From Candidatus Chryseobacterium colombiense (GTDB lineage: Bacteria > Bacteroidota > Bacteroidia > Flavobacteriales > Weeksellaceae), in NCBI GenBank assembly GCA_029203185.1, contig CP119310.1, forward strand, positions 2,536,001 to 2,600,000: 64,000 nucleotides of DNA. The letters are read 5' to 3'. Under the pieces are notes generated by a model. The model was not told the DNA's origin. It saw nothing but the letters and a program-made list of their open reading frames with translations, and did no database searches. Positions 1-8,202 of this stretch are shown here, one piece after another (positions within the stretch are counted from its first letter, which is position 1; the number at the start of each line of letters is the position of its first letter). The translations under genes were made by a program, and so were the position numbers.

Positions 1-1
1 T

Positions 2-454
2 TTTTACATCGGAACTTATGTTGAAGAGCGTTTTAAAGCATTAAAGAAAATATCAGAAACTTTAAGTCAGAAGAAAATTTCACAGAAAATACTTCTTTTC
101 AGCTGGGATAAAAGAGAGAAAGACGGAGAAATTGTTTTTACCAATGCTTTCCTGACTTATGACGAAAACATCAATTGGGTAAAAAGTTCGAAAGCTCTTT
201 TAGATTTAAAATTAAAGGAACACAATGGACTTTCGTTCCGTTTTTTTGAGGCTTTAAAATATGAGAAAAAGATTATTACGGACAACCCTCATGTAAAAAA
301 TTACGATTTTTACAGAAAGGAGAATATATTTATCATTGGTGAAGATCATGAAGATAAACTGAAAAGCTTTGTTGAAGATCCTTACATGAAGATTCCCACC
401 GAGACAAAAAATAAATATAGTTTTGAAAGCTGGTTTAAAATACTAACTTCGTAA
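2..454 (+). CDS. Capsular/exopolysaccharide biosynthesis glycosyltransferase-like protein, C-terminal part
   Basis: An open frame enters from the left edge and stops at 452-454, giving 150 codons. The visible part has the pattern SKALLDLKLKEHNGLSFR, then FEALKYEKKIITDN and VKNYDFY. This resembles the C-terminal half of GT-B-like capsule or LPS proteins, where a conserved glutamate in FEAL sits in the sugar-nucleotide pocket (family knowledge). The next gene begins four bases after the stop, so the two are probably co-transcribed. The N-terminus is outside the window, so total length and start are unknown. Family assignment is by resemblance only. Confidence 0.6.
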   Translation, partial: FYIGTYVEERFKALKKISETLSQKKISQKILLFSWDKREKDGEIVFTNAFLTYDENINWVKSSKALLDLKLKEHNGLSFRFFEALKYEKKIITDNPHVKNYDFYRKENIFIIGEDHEDKLKSFVEDPYMKIPTETKNKYSFESWFKILTS

Positions 455-458
455 TATT

Positions 459-1295
459 ATGAATGAAAAAATTTCTGTTGTTATTCCCTATTACAAAGGA
501 GAAGAGTACATCCTTGAGACCTTAAAAAGTGTTTATGATCAAACTTATCAGGATTTTGAAATCATCATTGTAAACGATGGTTCTGATCATGCTGTATTAA
601 ACTCGATTGAAAGCAATGGAGCTTTTAAAAATGTAAAAATCATTCATCAGGAAAACCAGGGACAGTCTTCCGCCAGAAATAACGGAGTGAAGCATGCTTC
701 AGGAAAATATATTCTTTTTTTGGATTGTGATGATATTATTGAAAAAACTTTTCTTGAAAAAACAATACATATTCTTCAAAACAAACCCGAGATCAGAATC
801 TGCTATACCAAAGGGAAATTCTTTGAAAAAACAGATAAGGAATGGGTTCTTCAGCCATTCAACACATTTGATTTTTTAATTGAAAACTGTATTCCTATTA
901 CTGCCCTTATTTATAAAGAGGATTTTGAAAAAGTCGGTGGATTTGATACCCATTTGAATTATTACGAAGACTGGGATTTCTGGATCTATTTAATTGAAAA
1001 AGGAGCAAAAGTCTATAAGATTGAAGAGTTTTTGTTCTTTTACAGAATCAGAAATACCACCAATTCCTTAACAAACACAAGCATTGACAACAGCTCGAAG
1101 CTTTCTGATAATTTTTTTGAAATTTATAAGAAGCATTATACTTTTTACAAAAAGAACGGACTCGATTTTCATTCGATCATGAGCCTCATCCGTGAAAATA
1201 AAAAGTATAAAGCCAAATATTATAATGAATGGTACAGAAAGCTTATATATAAACTTTTCAAACCAAAAAAATACCAGAAGATTTATAAGAATTAA
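459..1295 (+). CDS. Glycosyltransferase family 2 (GT-A fold)
   Basis: A 278-residue cytoplasmic glycosyltransferase. The N-terminus ISVVIPYYKGEEYI with IIIVNDGSD near residues 36-43 is the standard GT2 nucleotide-binding start. FLDCDD at 87-92 supplies the metal-binding DxD, and NYYEDWDFW further on supplies the ED acceptor/base motif. No transmembrane segment is evident. It probably adds a sugar to a lipid-linked surface-polysaccharide precursor; donor and acceptor cannot be read from sequence. It starts four bases after the preceding gene. Its stop overlaps the stop of the convergent gene on the minus strand within one TTAA. Confidence 0.9.
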   Translation: MNEKISVVIPYYKGEEYILETLKSVYDQTYQDFEIIIVNDGSDHAVLNSIESNGAFKNVKIIHQENQGQSSARNNGVKHASGKYILFLDCDDIIEKTFLEKTIHILQNKPEIRICYTKGKFFEKTDKEWVLQPFNTFDFLIENCIPITALIYKEDFEKVGGFDTHLNYYEDWDFWIYLIEKGAKVYKIEEFLFFYRIRNTTNSLTNTSIDNSSKLSDNFFEIYKKHYTFYKKNGLDFHSIMSLIRENKKYKAKYYNEWYRKLIYKLFKPKKYQKIYKN

Positions 1296-3310
1296 TCTTT
1301 AAACCCAAGATATTCAATCATTTTCTTTATATTTTCCTCCTGAGTTTCTATAGAGAATTTTGATAATGGCTGTAAGCTGTTTTCATGCAGAGTCTGCCAA
1401 AGATTTTCATCATTATACAGCTCCAGAATTTTATCCGCAAAATTCTGTGGATTTTCATCAGAGATCAAAGCTGTTTTTCTGTCTTCCAAACTCATGCCTT
1501 CCGCTCCTATTTCCGTAGTAACTACCGGTAATTTAAATTCCAGAGCCTGTCCGATCTTTCCTTTCACTCCTGCGCCATAACGAAGTGGTGCTACAAAAAT
1601 CCTGGAATTTTCAAACCAGTAATCAACTGATTTTTGATATCCTAAAATCTGAAATTTATCGGAATGGTACCGTTGTTTTAAATCTTCAGGAAAATCAGGG
1701 CCTAAAACGAATACCTTAATATTGTGATTCTTTTGCCAAACCAAAGGCATAATGTTTTCATGCAAAAATTTCACCGCATCAATATTGGGTAAATGATTAT
1801 ATCCGCCAATGAAAAGTATACCTTCCCTTTGTAAAAACTCTACAGCATTAGTAGCATTTACAGGCTTGTGAATATTGCTTACCGTGAAAATTTTATCATA
1901 TTTCACTCCGTTTTTAGAAACCGTATTTTTTTCTTCGTCGCTTATGGAAAGAACCGCATCAGAAGTATTCATTCCGAAATATTCTTTTTCTTTAAAGAAT
2001 TCAATTTCCTTTTCTCTTTCTTTTGTGATTACATCAATATAATTGTTCTCTCTTTCCATTCTAAGGTAATGAAGATCAACCATATCGTACACAATTTTCT
2101 TCCCAGAAATTTTATTTTTGATTTGACTGTACCAATAATCAAAACCGATAGGACGGAAAATCCAAATGATATCAACAGAATGAATTGCTCCTTCAATTTG
2201 ATTAACAACTTTTACGATCTTATCTTTTGGAGTAACATAATCCATACAAACCTGTACTCCGATTGATCTGAAAAACTTCACATAAGAACGGTCGGTTAAT
2301 TCGTCAAAATGTTTTACTGCCAAAATAATTCTGTGTCCATTTTTCTGAAGAATTTTTACAATTTCCAAAAACCTTCTCGATCCTGAATCCTGATCTGGCT
2401 TTGGCATATTTTCTTCCAGAAAAAGGAAATTAGGCTTTTTGATTTCATTGGTAAAGTTATTATCCCATTTTTCCAGAAAAGTTATCTTATCTTTTGCAAA
2501 AAATTCTTTTTCTATATTCGAAATATTTTCAACATGAACAATTTCTGAAAGAGGCTGATAATAGGTATCTAGTTTTTGTTCATTTTTTAGTCTAAGGCAT
2601 AAATCTGCAACTCCTGAATCAACAGATAAGAACGCTTCATCCAGAAGATTAATATTTCCTTCCGCATTTAATCTGCTAAATAATAAACTGTTTCCTGAGG
2701 AGCAGTCTGCTTTTCTCAGATAATCATATTGAGGAGTGTCAATAGCCTCACCTTTGCCAATATTTACAATTTCTGATTTTTTTAAAATAAGGCATCCAGC
2801 TTCTTGTAATGTATTATCTCGCGAAACAATTTTTGACCCTACAGCTCCCGCATTTTCTTTTGTTTTAAAAATCTCTAAGAGATGAGACAAATAATTCTCC
2901 TGAACCTCAACATTGCTATTCAACAAATAAATATATTCAGCTTTTGCAGACTTTATCCCTTTATTGATATTCTCTACAAAACCTAAATTTTTGTCACTAT
3001 TAATAATTGTCAATCCAGGAATTCCTTCTAAAAATTTTACTGTATTTTCCGAATTTTCATTATCGACAATAATAATTTCTTTAGAAATATTTTTATCATA
3101 TTGATCGACTGTGTAAAGGCAATTTAACGTTTGTCTGATTGAATCTGAGAAAAAAATGACAATGGAAACTTCAGGGCTTTTGGAAATTTCAAAATTAAAA
3201 GAATAGTTTTCAAAAAATTTTAATTCAAAATTATTAATCTTAAGCTTTCTTTTATTTCTAATAAAATTTCGGTCCTTGATTTTATTTTTAAAAAACCTTT
3301 TAATTCCCAT
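1292..3310 (-). CDS. Two-domain glycosyltransferase (GT2-like N-terminus plus GT4-like C-terminus)
   Basis: A 672-residue protein with two transferase domains. Residues about 45-260 form a GT2 domain (EIIIVDNENSENT, then DKNLGFVENINKGI). Residues about 295-665 form a GT-B/GT4 domain beginning FLFLEENMPKPDQDSGSRR and containing the RYGAGVKGKIGQALEFKLPV donor-site motif. Such fusions occur in surface-polysaccharide loci and may add two sugars in succession. The GT2 domain has LNSNVEV at 130-136, where most relatives carry an acidic DxD-type motif, so its first active site may be altered or inactive. It is transcribed against its neighbours, divergently from the next GT4 gene across a 132-base spacer. 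Confidence 0.87.
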   Translation of the reverse strand: MGIKRFFKNKIKDRNFIRNKRKLKINNFELKFFENYSFNFEISKSPEVSIVIFFSDSIRQTLNCLYTVDQYDKNISKEIIIVDNENSENTVKFLEGIPGLTIINSDKNLGFVENINKGIKSAKAEYIYLLNSNVEVQENYLSHLLEIFKTKENAGAVGSKIVSRDNTLQEAGCLILKKSEIVNIGKGEAIDTPQYDYLRKADCSSGNSLLFSRLNAEGNINLLDEAFLSVDSGVADLCLRLKNEQKLDTYYQPLSEIVHVENISNIEKEFFAKDKITFLEKWDNNFTNEIKKPNFLFLEENMPKPDQDSGSRRFLEIVKILQKNGHRIILAVKHFDELTDRSYVKFFRSIGVQVCMDYVTPKDKIVKVVNQIEGAIHSVDIIWIFRPIGFDYWYSQIKNKISGKKIVYDMVDLHYLRMERENNYIDVITKEREKEIEFFKEKEYFGMNTSDAVLSISDEEKNTVSKNGVKYDKIFTVSNIHKPVNATNAVEFLQREGILFIGGYNHLPNIDAVKFLHENIMPLVWQKNHNIKVFVLGPDFPEDLKQRYHSDKFQILGYQKSVDYWFENSRIFVAPLRYGAGVKGKIGQALEFKLPVVTTEIGAEGMSLEDRKTALISDENPQNFADKILELYNDENLWQTLHENSLQPLSKFSIETQEENIKKMIEYLGFKD

Positions 3311-3442
3311 TTTTAATTTATTATTTTGTCGTGCCTTTATTTTTTAGGGAAACGAAATTAAGCATTTTATTACAAATTACTTGGAAATTAGTTTTTCTAA
3401 AAGCTACACCAAAAAGAAAAGGTAATTTCAAATTACAATAAT

Positions 3443-4603
3443 ATGATAAACTTTTCCGATAAAAAATTACTCTTCTTTTTTCCAGAAAATCCATTTGCCA
3501 AACGTGCCGGAAATGTTTTACGCTGCCATACGAATCTTATGCAGCTAAAATCGTTAGGTTTACATATAGATCTTGTAGGTATAGAAGATTATTATAAAAG
3601 TTTCGGAGATTCTTATGATAGTATTGATAAAAATATCATTGATGATGTTCTTATTCTGAAAAGCCATCCAGCTAAAAATAAATTATCTTCAGCGCACTGG
3701 AAACATAAATTCTTAAGAAAATATGGCAAAAAATATAATAACAGTCCTTTTCATACGCAATATTTTCAAGATACTTTTAATGCTTTTGTTGAAAAGAAAA
3801 AGTATGATTATGTTATCATTAATTATGAAGGATGGACGAATCTGATCAGAAATACAGATTTAAAAGGAGCAAAAACAATTGTCGACACCCATGACTGGAT
3901 AACTTTAAATGAATTTTATTCCAATAAAAATCTAGATCTTGTCGGTAAGAAATTCGGAGAAGAAATTGTTAATTTATCTTTTTATGATAGAGTTGTCACT
4001 ATCTCGAACGACGAATATTCTGTTTTTAAAAACTTTTTAGGAGATAAAGTCGTCAATATTCCTCCAAGCTTTCCGGAAAACTTTGAAAATAAAAATCTGG
4101 AGAAGAAATATGACCTTATTTTTGTAGGATCTGATAATCCGTTCAATATAGAAGCTATTAATTGGTTTATAGATAAAGTATTGCCTCATATTTCAAATAC
4201 AATCAGCATCTGCATTATTGGAAGAGTGTGTAAGCATGTTCCTGACAGAGAAAATATTGAGAAAGTTTTTTTCGCTGATGATTTAAAAGATTATTATTCC
4301 CGAAGCAAAATAGCGATCTGTCCCATGCTAAGAGGAACGGGAATAAAAATTAAAGTAGTTGAAGCTTTATCTTTTGGACTTCCCGTTGTAGGAACAGAAA
4401 AGGCAATTGATGGTTTCTCCCGTAAAACAGGAAACGGCTGCTTGGCAACCGATGACGAAAAAATCTTTGCAGATATGATCAAAAATCTTTTGAATAATCC
4501 ATCTGATTATGAAAAACAAAAACAGGAAGGCATAGATTTTTTCAAGAATAATTTTTCAGAAAAAAAATCTATCGAACTTTGGAGGAGCGCTTTAATTTTT
4601 TAG
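3443..4603 (+). CDS. Glycosyltransferase family 4-like (GT-B)
   Basis: A 386-residue GT-B transferase. The N-terminal Rossmann half starts KKLLFFFPENPFAKRAGNV, and the C-terminal half contains YDLIFVGSDNPFN followed by MLRGTGIKIKVVEALSFGLP around residues 290-315. The latter is the sugar-nucleotide-binding motif with its conserved glutamate. There is no signal peptide or membrane span. It resembles the GT4 half of the adjacent two-domain transferase, so both may act on the same glycan. It heads a plus-strand run with the next two genes at gaps of 37 and -1 bases. Substrate specificity is unknown. Confidence 0.87.
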   Translation: MINFSDKKLLFFFPENPFAKRAGNVLRCHTNLMQLKSLGLHIDLVGIEDYYKSFGDSYDSIDKNIIDDVLILKSHPAKNKLSSAHWKHKFLRKYGKKYNNSPFHTQYFQDTFNAFVEKKKYDYVIINYEGWTNLIRNTDLKGAKTIVDTHDWITLNEFYSNKNLDLVGKKFGEEIVNLSFYDRVVTISNDEYSVFKNFLGDKVVNIPPSFPENFENKNLEKKYDLIFVGSDNPFNIEAINWFIDKVLPHISNTISICIIGRVCKHVPDRENIEKVFFADDLKDYYSRSKIAICPMLRGTGIKIKVVEALSFGLPVVGTEKAIDGFSRKTGNGCLATDDEKIFADMIKNLLNNPSDYEKQKQEGIDFFKNNFSEKKSIELWRSALIF

Positions 4604-4640
4604 TCTTTTTATATTCCATCTTTATATATTAAAACATTGT

Positions 4641-5504
4641 ATGCAAGATTTAGCAATTATTATTTTAAATTATAATTCTTTTGATGATACTTCTCGTGAA
4701 GTAAATAAGTTATTAGATGAAGGCTACTTTGAAAAATCCATTTATATTGTAGATAACAATTCTGATGATAAGGATAAAATTGCAGAGTTCTGCCTGCAAA
4801 AAAAAATCAACCATATTATAAGTAATAAAAACGGAGGTTATGCTTATGGTAATAATCTGGCTATTAAACACGCTATAAGTGATGGAAAAAAATATTTCCT
4901 GCTCCTGAATCCTGATATCGACATCAACATTTCTTCCATTGAAGGTTTATATAATGATCTACAGAATCAACCCGAAGTAGGAGTTATTGGTCCGAGAATA
5001 TGCTACAGAAACAATTCAGGCAAAATTTATTCTGATGGCGGCTTACTGTTTCCCGAAAGAGGATTTATGGGAGGACATGTGAATTTTAATATTGATGCAT
5101 CAGAGGCACAAATGCCGCCATACAATTATGAAATTGATTATGTGGACGGGAGTGCTATTATGTTCAGAAAAGAAGTTTTGGATGATATTGGATTTATGAA
5201 TGAAAGATTTTTCATGTATTATGAAGAATCGGAATGGTGTCTTAGGATCAAAAGAAAGGCCAAGTGGAAATTAGCAGTAAATACCACTATTTTGGCTTTT
5301 AATACTTATAGTGATAAAGGAAGTTTCTATGAATATTATATGACGAGGAACCGATTTTGGCTTTGCAGAATGTATAATGGCAATGTGAAATTTGTAAGAA
5401 AAGAACGCTGGAGGCTTGCTAAGAATGCTTTTAAAAACAAACAGTTCTCATTGGCAAAAGCATATTTTAAAGGAATATATAATGGACTTTATTCAAAATT
5501 ATAA
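4641..5504 (+). CDS. Glycosyltransferase family 2, rhamnosyltransferase-like
   Basis: A 287-residue GT2 enzyme of the rhamnosyltransferase type. LAIIILNYNSFDDT opens the fold, GGYAYGNN at 65-72 and LLNPDIDI around 88-95 give the nucleotide and metal sites, and YVDGSAIMFRKEVLDDIGFMNERFFMYYEE (residues about 168-197) carries the acceptor-binding and catalytic part. It probably extends a surface glycan in the cytoplasm. The stop overlaps the following start by one base (TAATG), so the pair is likely translationally coupled. The true donor sugar is not deducible. Confidence 0.88.
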   Translation: MQDLAIIILNYNSFDDTSREVNKLLDEGYFEKSIYIVDNNSDDKDKIAEFCLQKKINHIISNKNGGYAYGNNLAIKHAISDGKKYFLLLNPDIDINISSIEGLYNDLQNQPEVGVIGPRICYRNNSGKIYSDGGLLFPERGFMGGHVNFNIDASEAQMPPYNYEIDYVDGSAIMFRKEVLDDIGFMNERFFMYYEESEWCLRIKRKAKWKLAVNTTILAFNTYSDKGSFYEYYMTRNRFWLCRMYNGNVKFVRKERWRLAKNAFKNKQFSLAKAYFKGIYNGLYSKL

Positions 5505-6328
5505 TGGAAAAAATTATCTTATTTATAAAGACTTATAAAAACGATTTCATTGTTTTTAAAAAGCTATTGGCTTCAATTATAAAACATAATAAAGACAACC
5601 TTCCATTGGTAGTTTCCGTGAATGATGATGATTTTGATTTTTTCGACAGGGAATTCAGAGACAGAAATTTTCAGCTGATAAAAGACAGCCAGATTGATCC
5701 ATGTACTCTAGAAAATAAATGGGTTTACCAGCAAATCATAAAATCACAGGTACATAGATTGAACATCTGTGAGAATTATGTATGTATAGATTCCGACAGC
5801 TATTTTATAAGAGACTTTTATTTTCATGATTTTATGTATTCTGATGAAATTCCGTATACTGTCATTCATGAACAGAAAGAATTATTTGGCTGGAGCAGTA
5901 ATAACATCAAAGAAATAGGATTTAACCCCAAAAACGAGTTTTTAAATGATCGAAGATATATTATGGATAAACTTGAAAGGAAAGGAAAAATATATGATTT
6001 TGGTCCTTCTCCTGTTATTTGGTCTACAAAAGTATGGAGGTCATTTGAAGAAAATTATCTGGAGAAAAACAATCTTACCTTTCAATCCTGTTTTAAAAAA
6101 AGACCAAGTGAATTTACCTGGTATGGAGAATGGTTACTAAAAAATACGGTCATCCCTATCTATCCGGCTGAACCCCTTTTTAAAGTTTTTCATTATGAGA
6201 AACAGTATAATGATTTTCTTAAACAAAAATTTACTTTAGAATCTTTGGAGGAAAACTATCTCGGTATTGTTTTACAGTCAAATTGGAATAAAAACAAAGA
6301 GAAAAAACGTTTCAGGTTTTTCAGGTAA
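5504..6328 (+). CDS. DUF6492-like putative glycosyltransferase
   Basis: A 274-residue protein starting MEKIILFIKTYKNDF, with VCIDSDSYFIRDF near residues 92-104 giving a DxD-type motif, then FGPSPVIWS and a late EFTWYGEWLL. These resemble DUF6492 proteins found in polysaccharide loci and thought to be GT-A-like transferases (family assignment by recall). No membrane segment is seen. The start overlaps the stop of the upstream GT2 gene by one base, and a strong terminator follows the stop, so it closes the plus-strand glycan run. The reaction is unknown. Confidence 0.7.
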   Translation: MEKIILFIKTYKNDFIVFKKLLASIIKHNKDNLPLVVSVNDDDFDFFDREFRDRNFQLIKDSQIDPCTLENKWVYQQIIKSQVHRLNICENYVCIDSDSYFIRDFYFHDFMYSDEIPYTVIHEQKELFGWSSNNIKEIGFNPKNEFLNDRRYIMDKLERKGKIYDFGPSPVIWSTKVWRSFEENYLEKNNLTFQSCFKKRPSEFTWYGEWLLKNTVIPIYPAEPLFKVFHYEKQYNDFLKQKFTLESLEENYLGIVLQSNWNKNKEKKRFRFFR

Positions 6329-6331
6329 AAT

Positions 6332-6361
6332 AAAAGACACCCTAATAGTAGAGTGTCTTTT
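6332..6361 (+). terminator. Intrinsic terminator after the glycosyltransferase run
   Basis: A perfect 9-bp stem (AAAAGACAC with GTGTCTTTT) encloses a 12-base loop and continues into T-rich sequence. It lies four bases after the DUF6492-like gene. The A-rich left arm would also let it work for the convergent minus-strand lipoprotein gene. Confidence 0.85.
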
Positions 6362-6402
6362 TATTTTATGAGAGTAATGATTAAATTTTTAATTGAAAAT
6401 CA

Positions 6403-7665
6403 TTATTTAGTAAGGCATGCATTAAGTTTTTCCTTATTAAGTTGAAATTCTCTATACTTAAACACTCCCGATTTATAGGCTATTATAGCTCCAAAATCGA
6501 TGTTATCACTATCCGTATGCATCGGAAAAAAGCAGGATCTGTATGTATTTTGTTCTACAAATGGCTTCTCTAACACTTTAAAATTCAGACCATCTTTAGA
6601 ATAGGCAAGATAAAGCATATCCGAAGTATATTTTTTAACCTCACCTGCAGCAATACATAAAAAATAATATCCGTCTATATAAGATGCCTGTATATGCCAT
6701 GGAGCATATTCTGAATTTACTTTTACCCAAGGTTTATTAATAAAATTAACGACCTTGCTTTGTTGAAAATTTGAAAAGTCCAGCCCGTTCTTAGAAGTCC
6801 TTTGAATAATATAGGATGGATCATTTCCAGGAAAATTAGGACTTATATTATTTTCTACCTCAAAACTTACATAGTCTTGACCGTTGTACACAATACTAGG
6901 TGAAAGAATATGATTATTTTTAGGAGAATAAGGAGGATTACTGGTATAAACGGCTTCTAAAGGAGTCCAAGATACCCCGTCTGTAGAAGTCTGTCTTACA
7001 ATCGTTCGCTGAGCATTGTATTTTAATTTTTTCAAATTATTTTGGCTTTTAGCACCTCTCTTCTGTAATGCTGTAGCTTTTATAAAACTGCCTCTGTAAT
7101 ATAGCGAAAACTTGCCTTTTTCAAAAGTCCAATCAACATCGGACCAAAAAGTATATTTCGCAGCTCCGTCTTTCTCAGGGAAGGCTTCATTCAACGATGG
7201 CGCTTTCTGCAAAGGACCGGTAATACCATTGGGACTGCTCCAGTTTAATCCATCATTAGAAACAACGATGGTTGGGTTTTCATATCTTTCAGATTCACGA
7301 ACATTTCCTATTACCCCAAAAAAAGGAGTAAAAATCATCCAGTATTTATAACCGTTGAAACCATTAGGAAAATATTGTACATCAGGATGGCAATAGGAAA
7401 AATTAGGACTGTTAATGTCCTTTATATAGGAAGCATTATTTATTCCTGGATAATTCCCGTTTGCTATTGCATTAATATTGAGAGTTCCAATATCCGTAAG
7501 ATAGTTCACCACTCCACCATATTCAATATTGTTATCAGAGACGGCAGGTGTATTTTCGGCTAACAAATTTTCTTCCTGTTGTGAGCAGGAAATAAGAAAA
7601 ACAATAAGCATAAGCGGTAAAAGCATTAGCTTATTAATATAATGAGACATCCTTAGTGTGTGCAT
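6403..7665 (-). CDS. Lipoprotein with glycosidase-like five-bladed beta-propeller
   Basis: A 420-residue predicted lipoprotein. A hydrophobic segment ends in LISC with the lipidated cysteine at 27. The rest repeats propeller-blade phrases such as VSNDGLNWS, STDGVSWTP, SKNGLDF and SKDGLNF, and has CHPDVQYFPNGFNGYKYWM near residue 92. These resemble GH43-like or sialidase-like propeller domains. It is probably exported to the outer membrane, where it could bind or cleave polysaccharide, but catalytic residues cannot be assigned. The start six bases after the cupin stop suggests one minus-strand operon. An alternative start at codon 6 is possible. Catalytic function is inference. Confidence 0.7.
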   Translation of the reverse strand: MHTLRMSHYINKLMLLPLMLIVFLISCSQQEENLLAENTPAVSDNNIEYGGVVNYLTDIGTLNINAIANGNYPGINNASYIKDINSPNFSYCHPDVQYFPNGFNGYKYWMIFTPFFGVIGNVRESERYENPTIVVSNDGLNWSSPNGITGPLQKAPSLNEAFPEKDGAAKYTFWSDVDWTFEKGKFSLYYRGSFIKATALQKRGAKSQNNLKKLKYNAQRTIVRQTSTDGVSWTPLEAVYTSNPPYSPKNNHILSPSIVYNGQDYVSFEVENNISPNFPGNDPSYIIQRTSKNGLDFSNFQQSKVVNFINKPWVKVNSEYAPWHIQASYIDGYYFLCIAAGEVKKYTSDMLYLAYSKDGLNFKVLEKPFVEQNTYRSCFFPMHTDSDNIDFGAIIAYKSGVFKYREFQLNKEKLNACLTK

Positions 7666-7671
7666 TATTCC

Positions 7672-8016
7672 TTACTCTCTATCATAATCATCTTCAATCC
7701 TTACAATATCATCTTCACCAAAATAAGTTCCCGTTTGTACTTCAATAAATACAACAGGCTTGTCTGAAAGATTCATCATTCTGTGCTTTGCTCCAAGAGG
7801 AATAAAAATACTCTCTCCGTATGTTAATTTAATCTCGCTATCATCTAAAACTACAGTCGCATCCCCTTCAATAATGGTCCACTGCTCTTGTCTTTTGTGA
7901 TGATATTGGTAGGATAGCTTTTGTCCGGGATTTACTTCAATTCTTTTCAGCTTATAATTGGGTTCATCCGCTAAAACATAATATTTCCCCCAAGGTCTTT
8001 CTCCAATTTCTAACAT
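7672..8016 (-). CDS. Cupin, mannose-6-phosphate isomerase type II-like
   Basis: A 114-residue single-domain cupin. It begins GERPWGKYYVL and carries SYQYHHKRQEQW and IPLGAKHRMMN, which supply the metal-binding histidines and glutamine/glutamate of the PMI II cupin. In larger enzymes this domain is fused to GDP-mannose pyrophosphorylase; here it stands alone. It may isomerise fructose-6-phosphate and mannose-6-phosphate for GDP-mannose supply, fitting the adjacent glycan genes, though standalone cupins of this type can have other roles. It is the first gene of a likely two-gene minus operon, divergent from gltX. Confidence 0.8.
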   Translation of the reverse strand: MLEIGERPWGKYYVLADEPNYKLKRIEVNPGQKLSYQYHHKRQEQWTIIEGDATVVLDDSEIKLTYGESIFIPLGAKHRMMNLSDKPVVFIEVQTGTYFGEDDIVRIEDDYDRE

Positions 8017-8177
8017 AATTCAGTTTTTATAAATAATTTCAGCGAAAATACTTAAAATACTCTTTCAAAATTAAATCTTACATTAAATTTTATTATTTTC
8101 ACTATTAAATCAATCAATTAACTAATTTTCCTGACTATTATTAGTAACATCTTTTATCATAGTCCCTTTCATTTTCT

Positions 8178-8185
8178 TAAATTTG
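8178..8185 (+). promoter_or_regulatory. -7 promoter element of gltX
   Basis: TAAATTTG matches the Bacteroidota -7 consensus TAnnTTTG, 17 bases before the gltX ATG. No clear -33 TTG is seen at the expected distance. Confidence 0.6.
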
Positions 8186-8202
8186 CAAAAATTTTATTTG
8201 AA

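Noticed and set aside
1868..2266. Open frame opposite the two-domain glycosyltransferase, and similar antisense frames at 34631-35038, 30550-30945 and 48415-48897
   Set aside because: They are composition-driven shadows of well-supported genes with no motif or promoter of their own.
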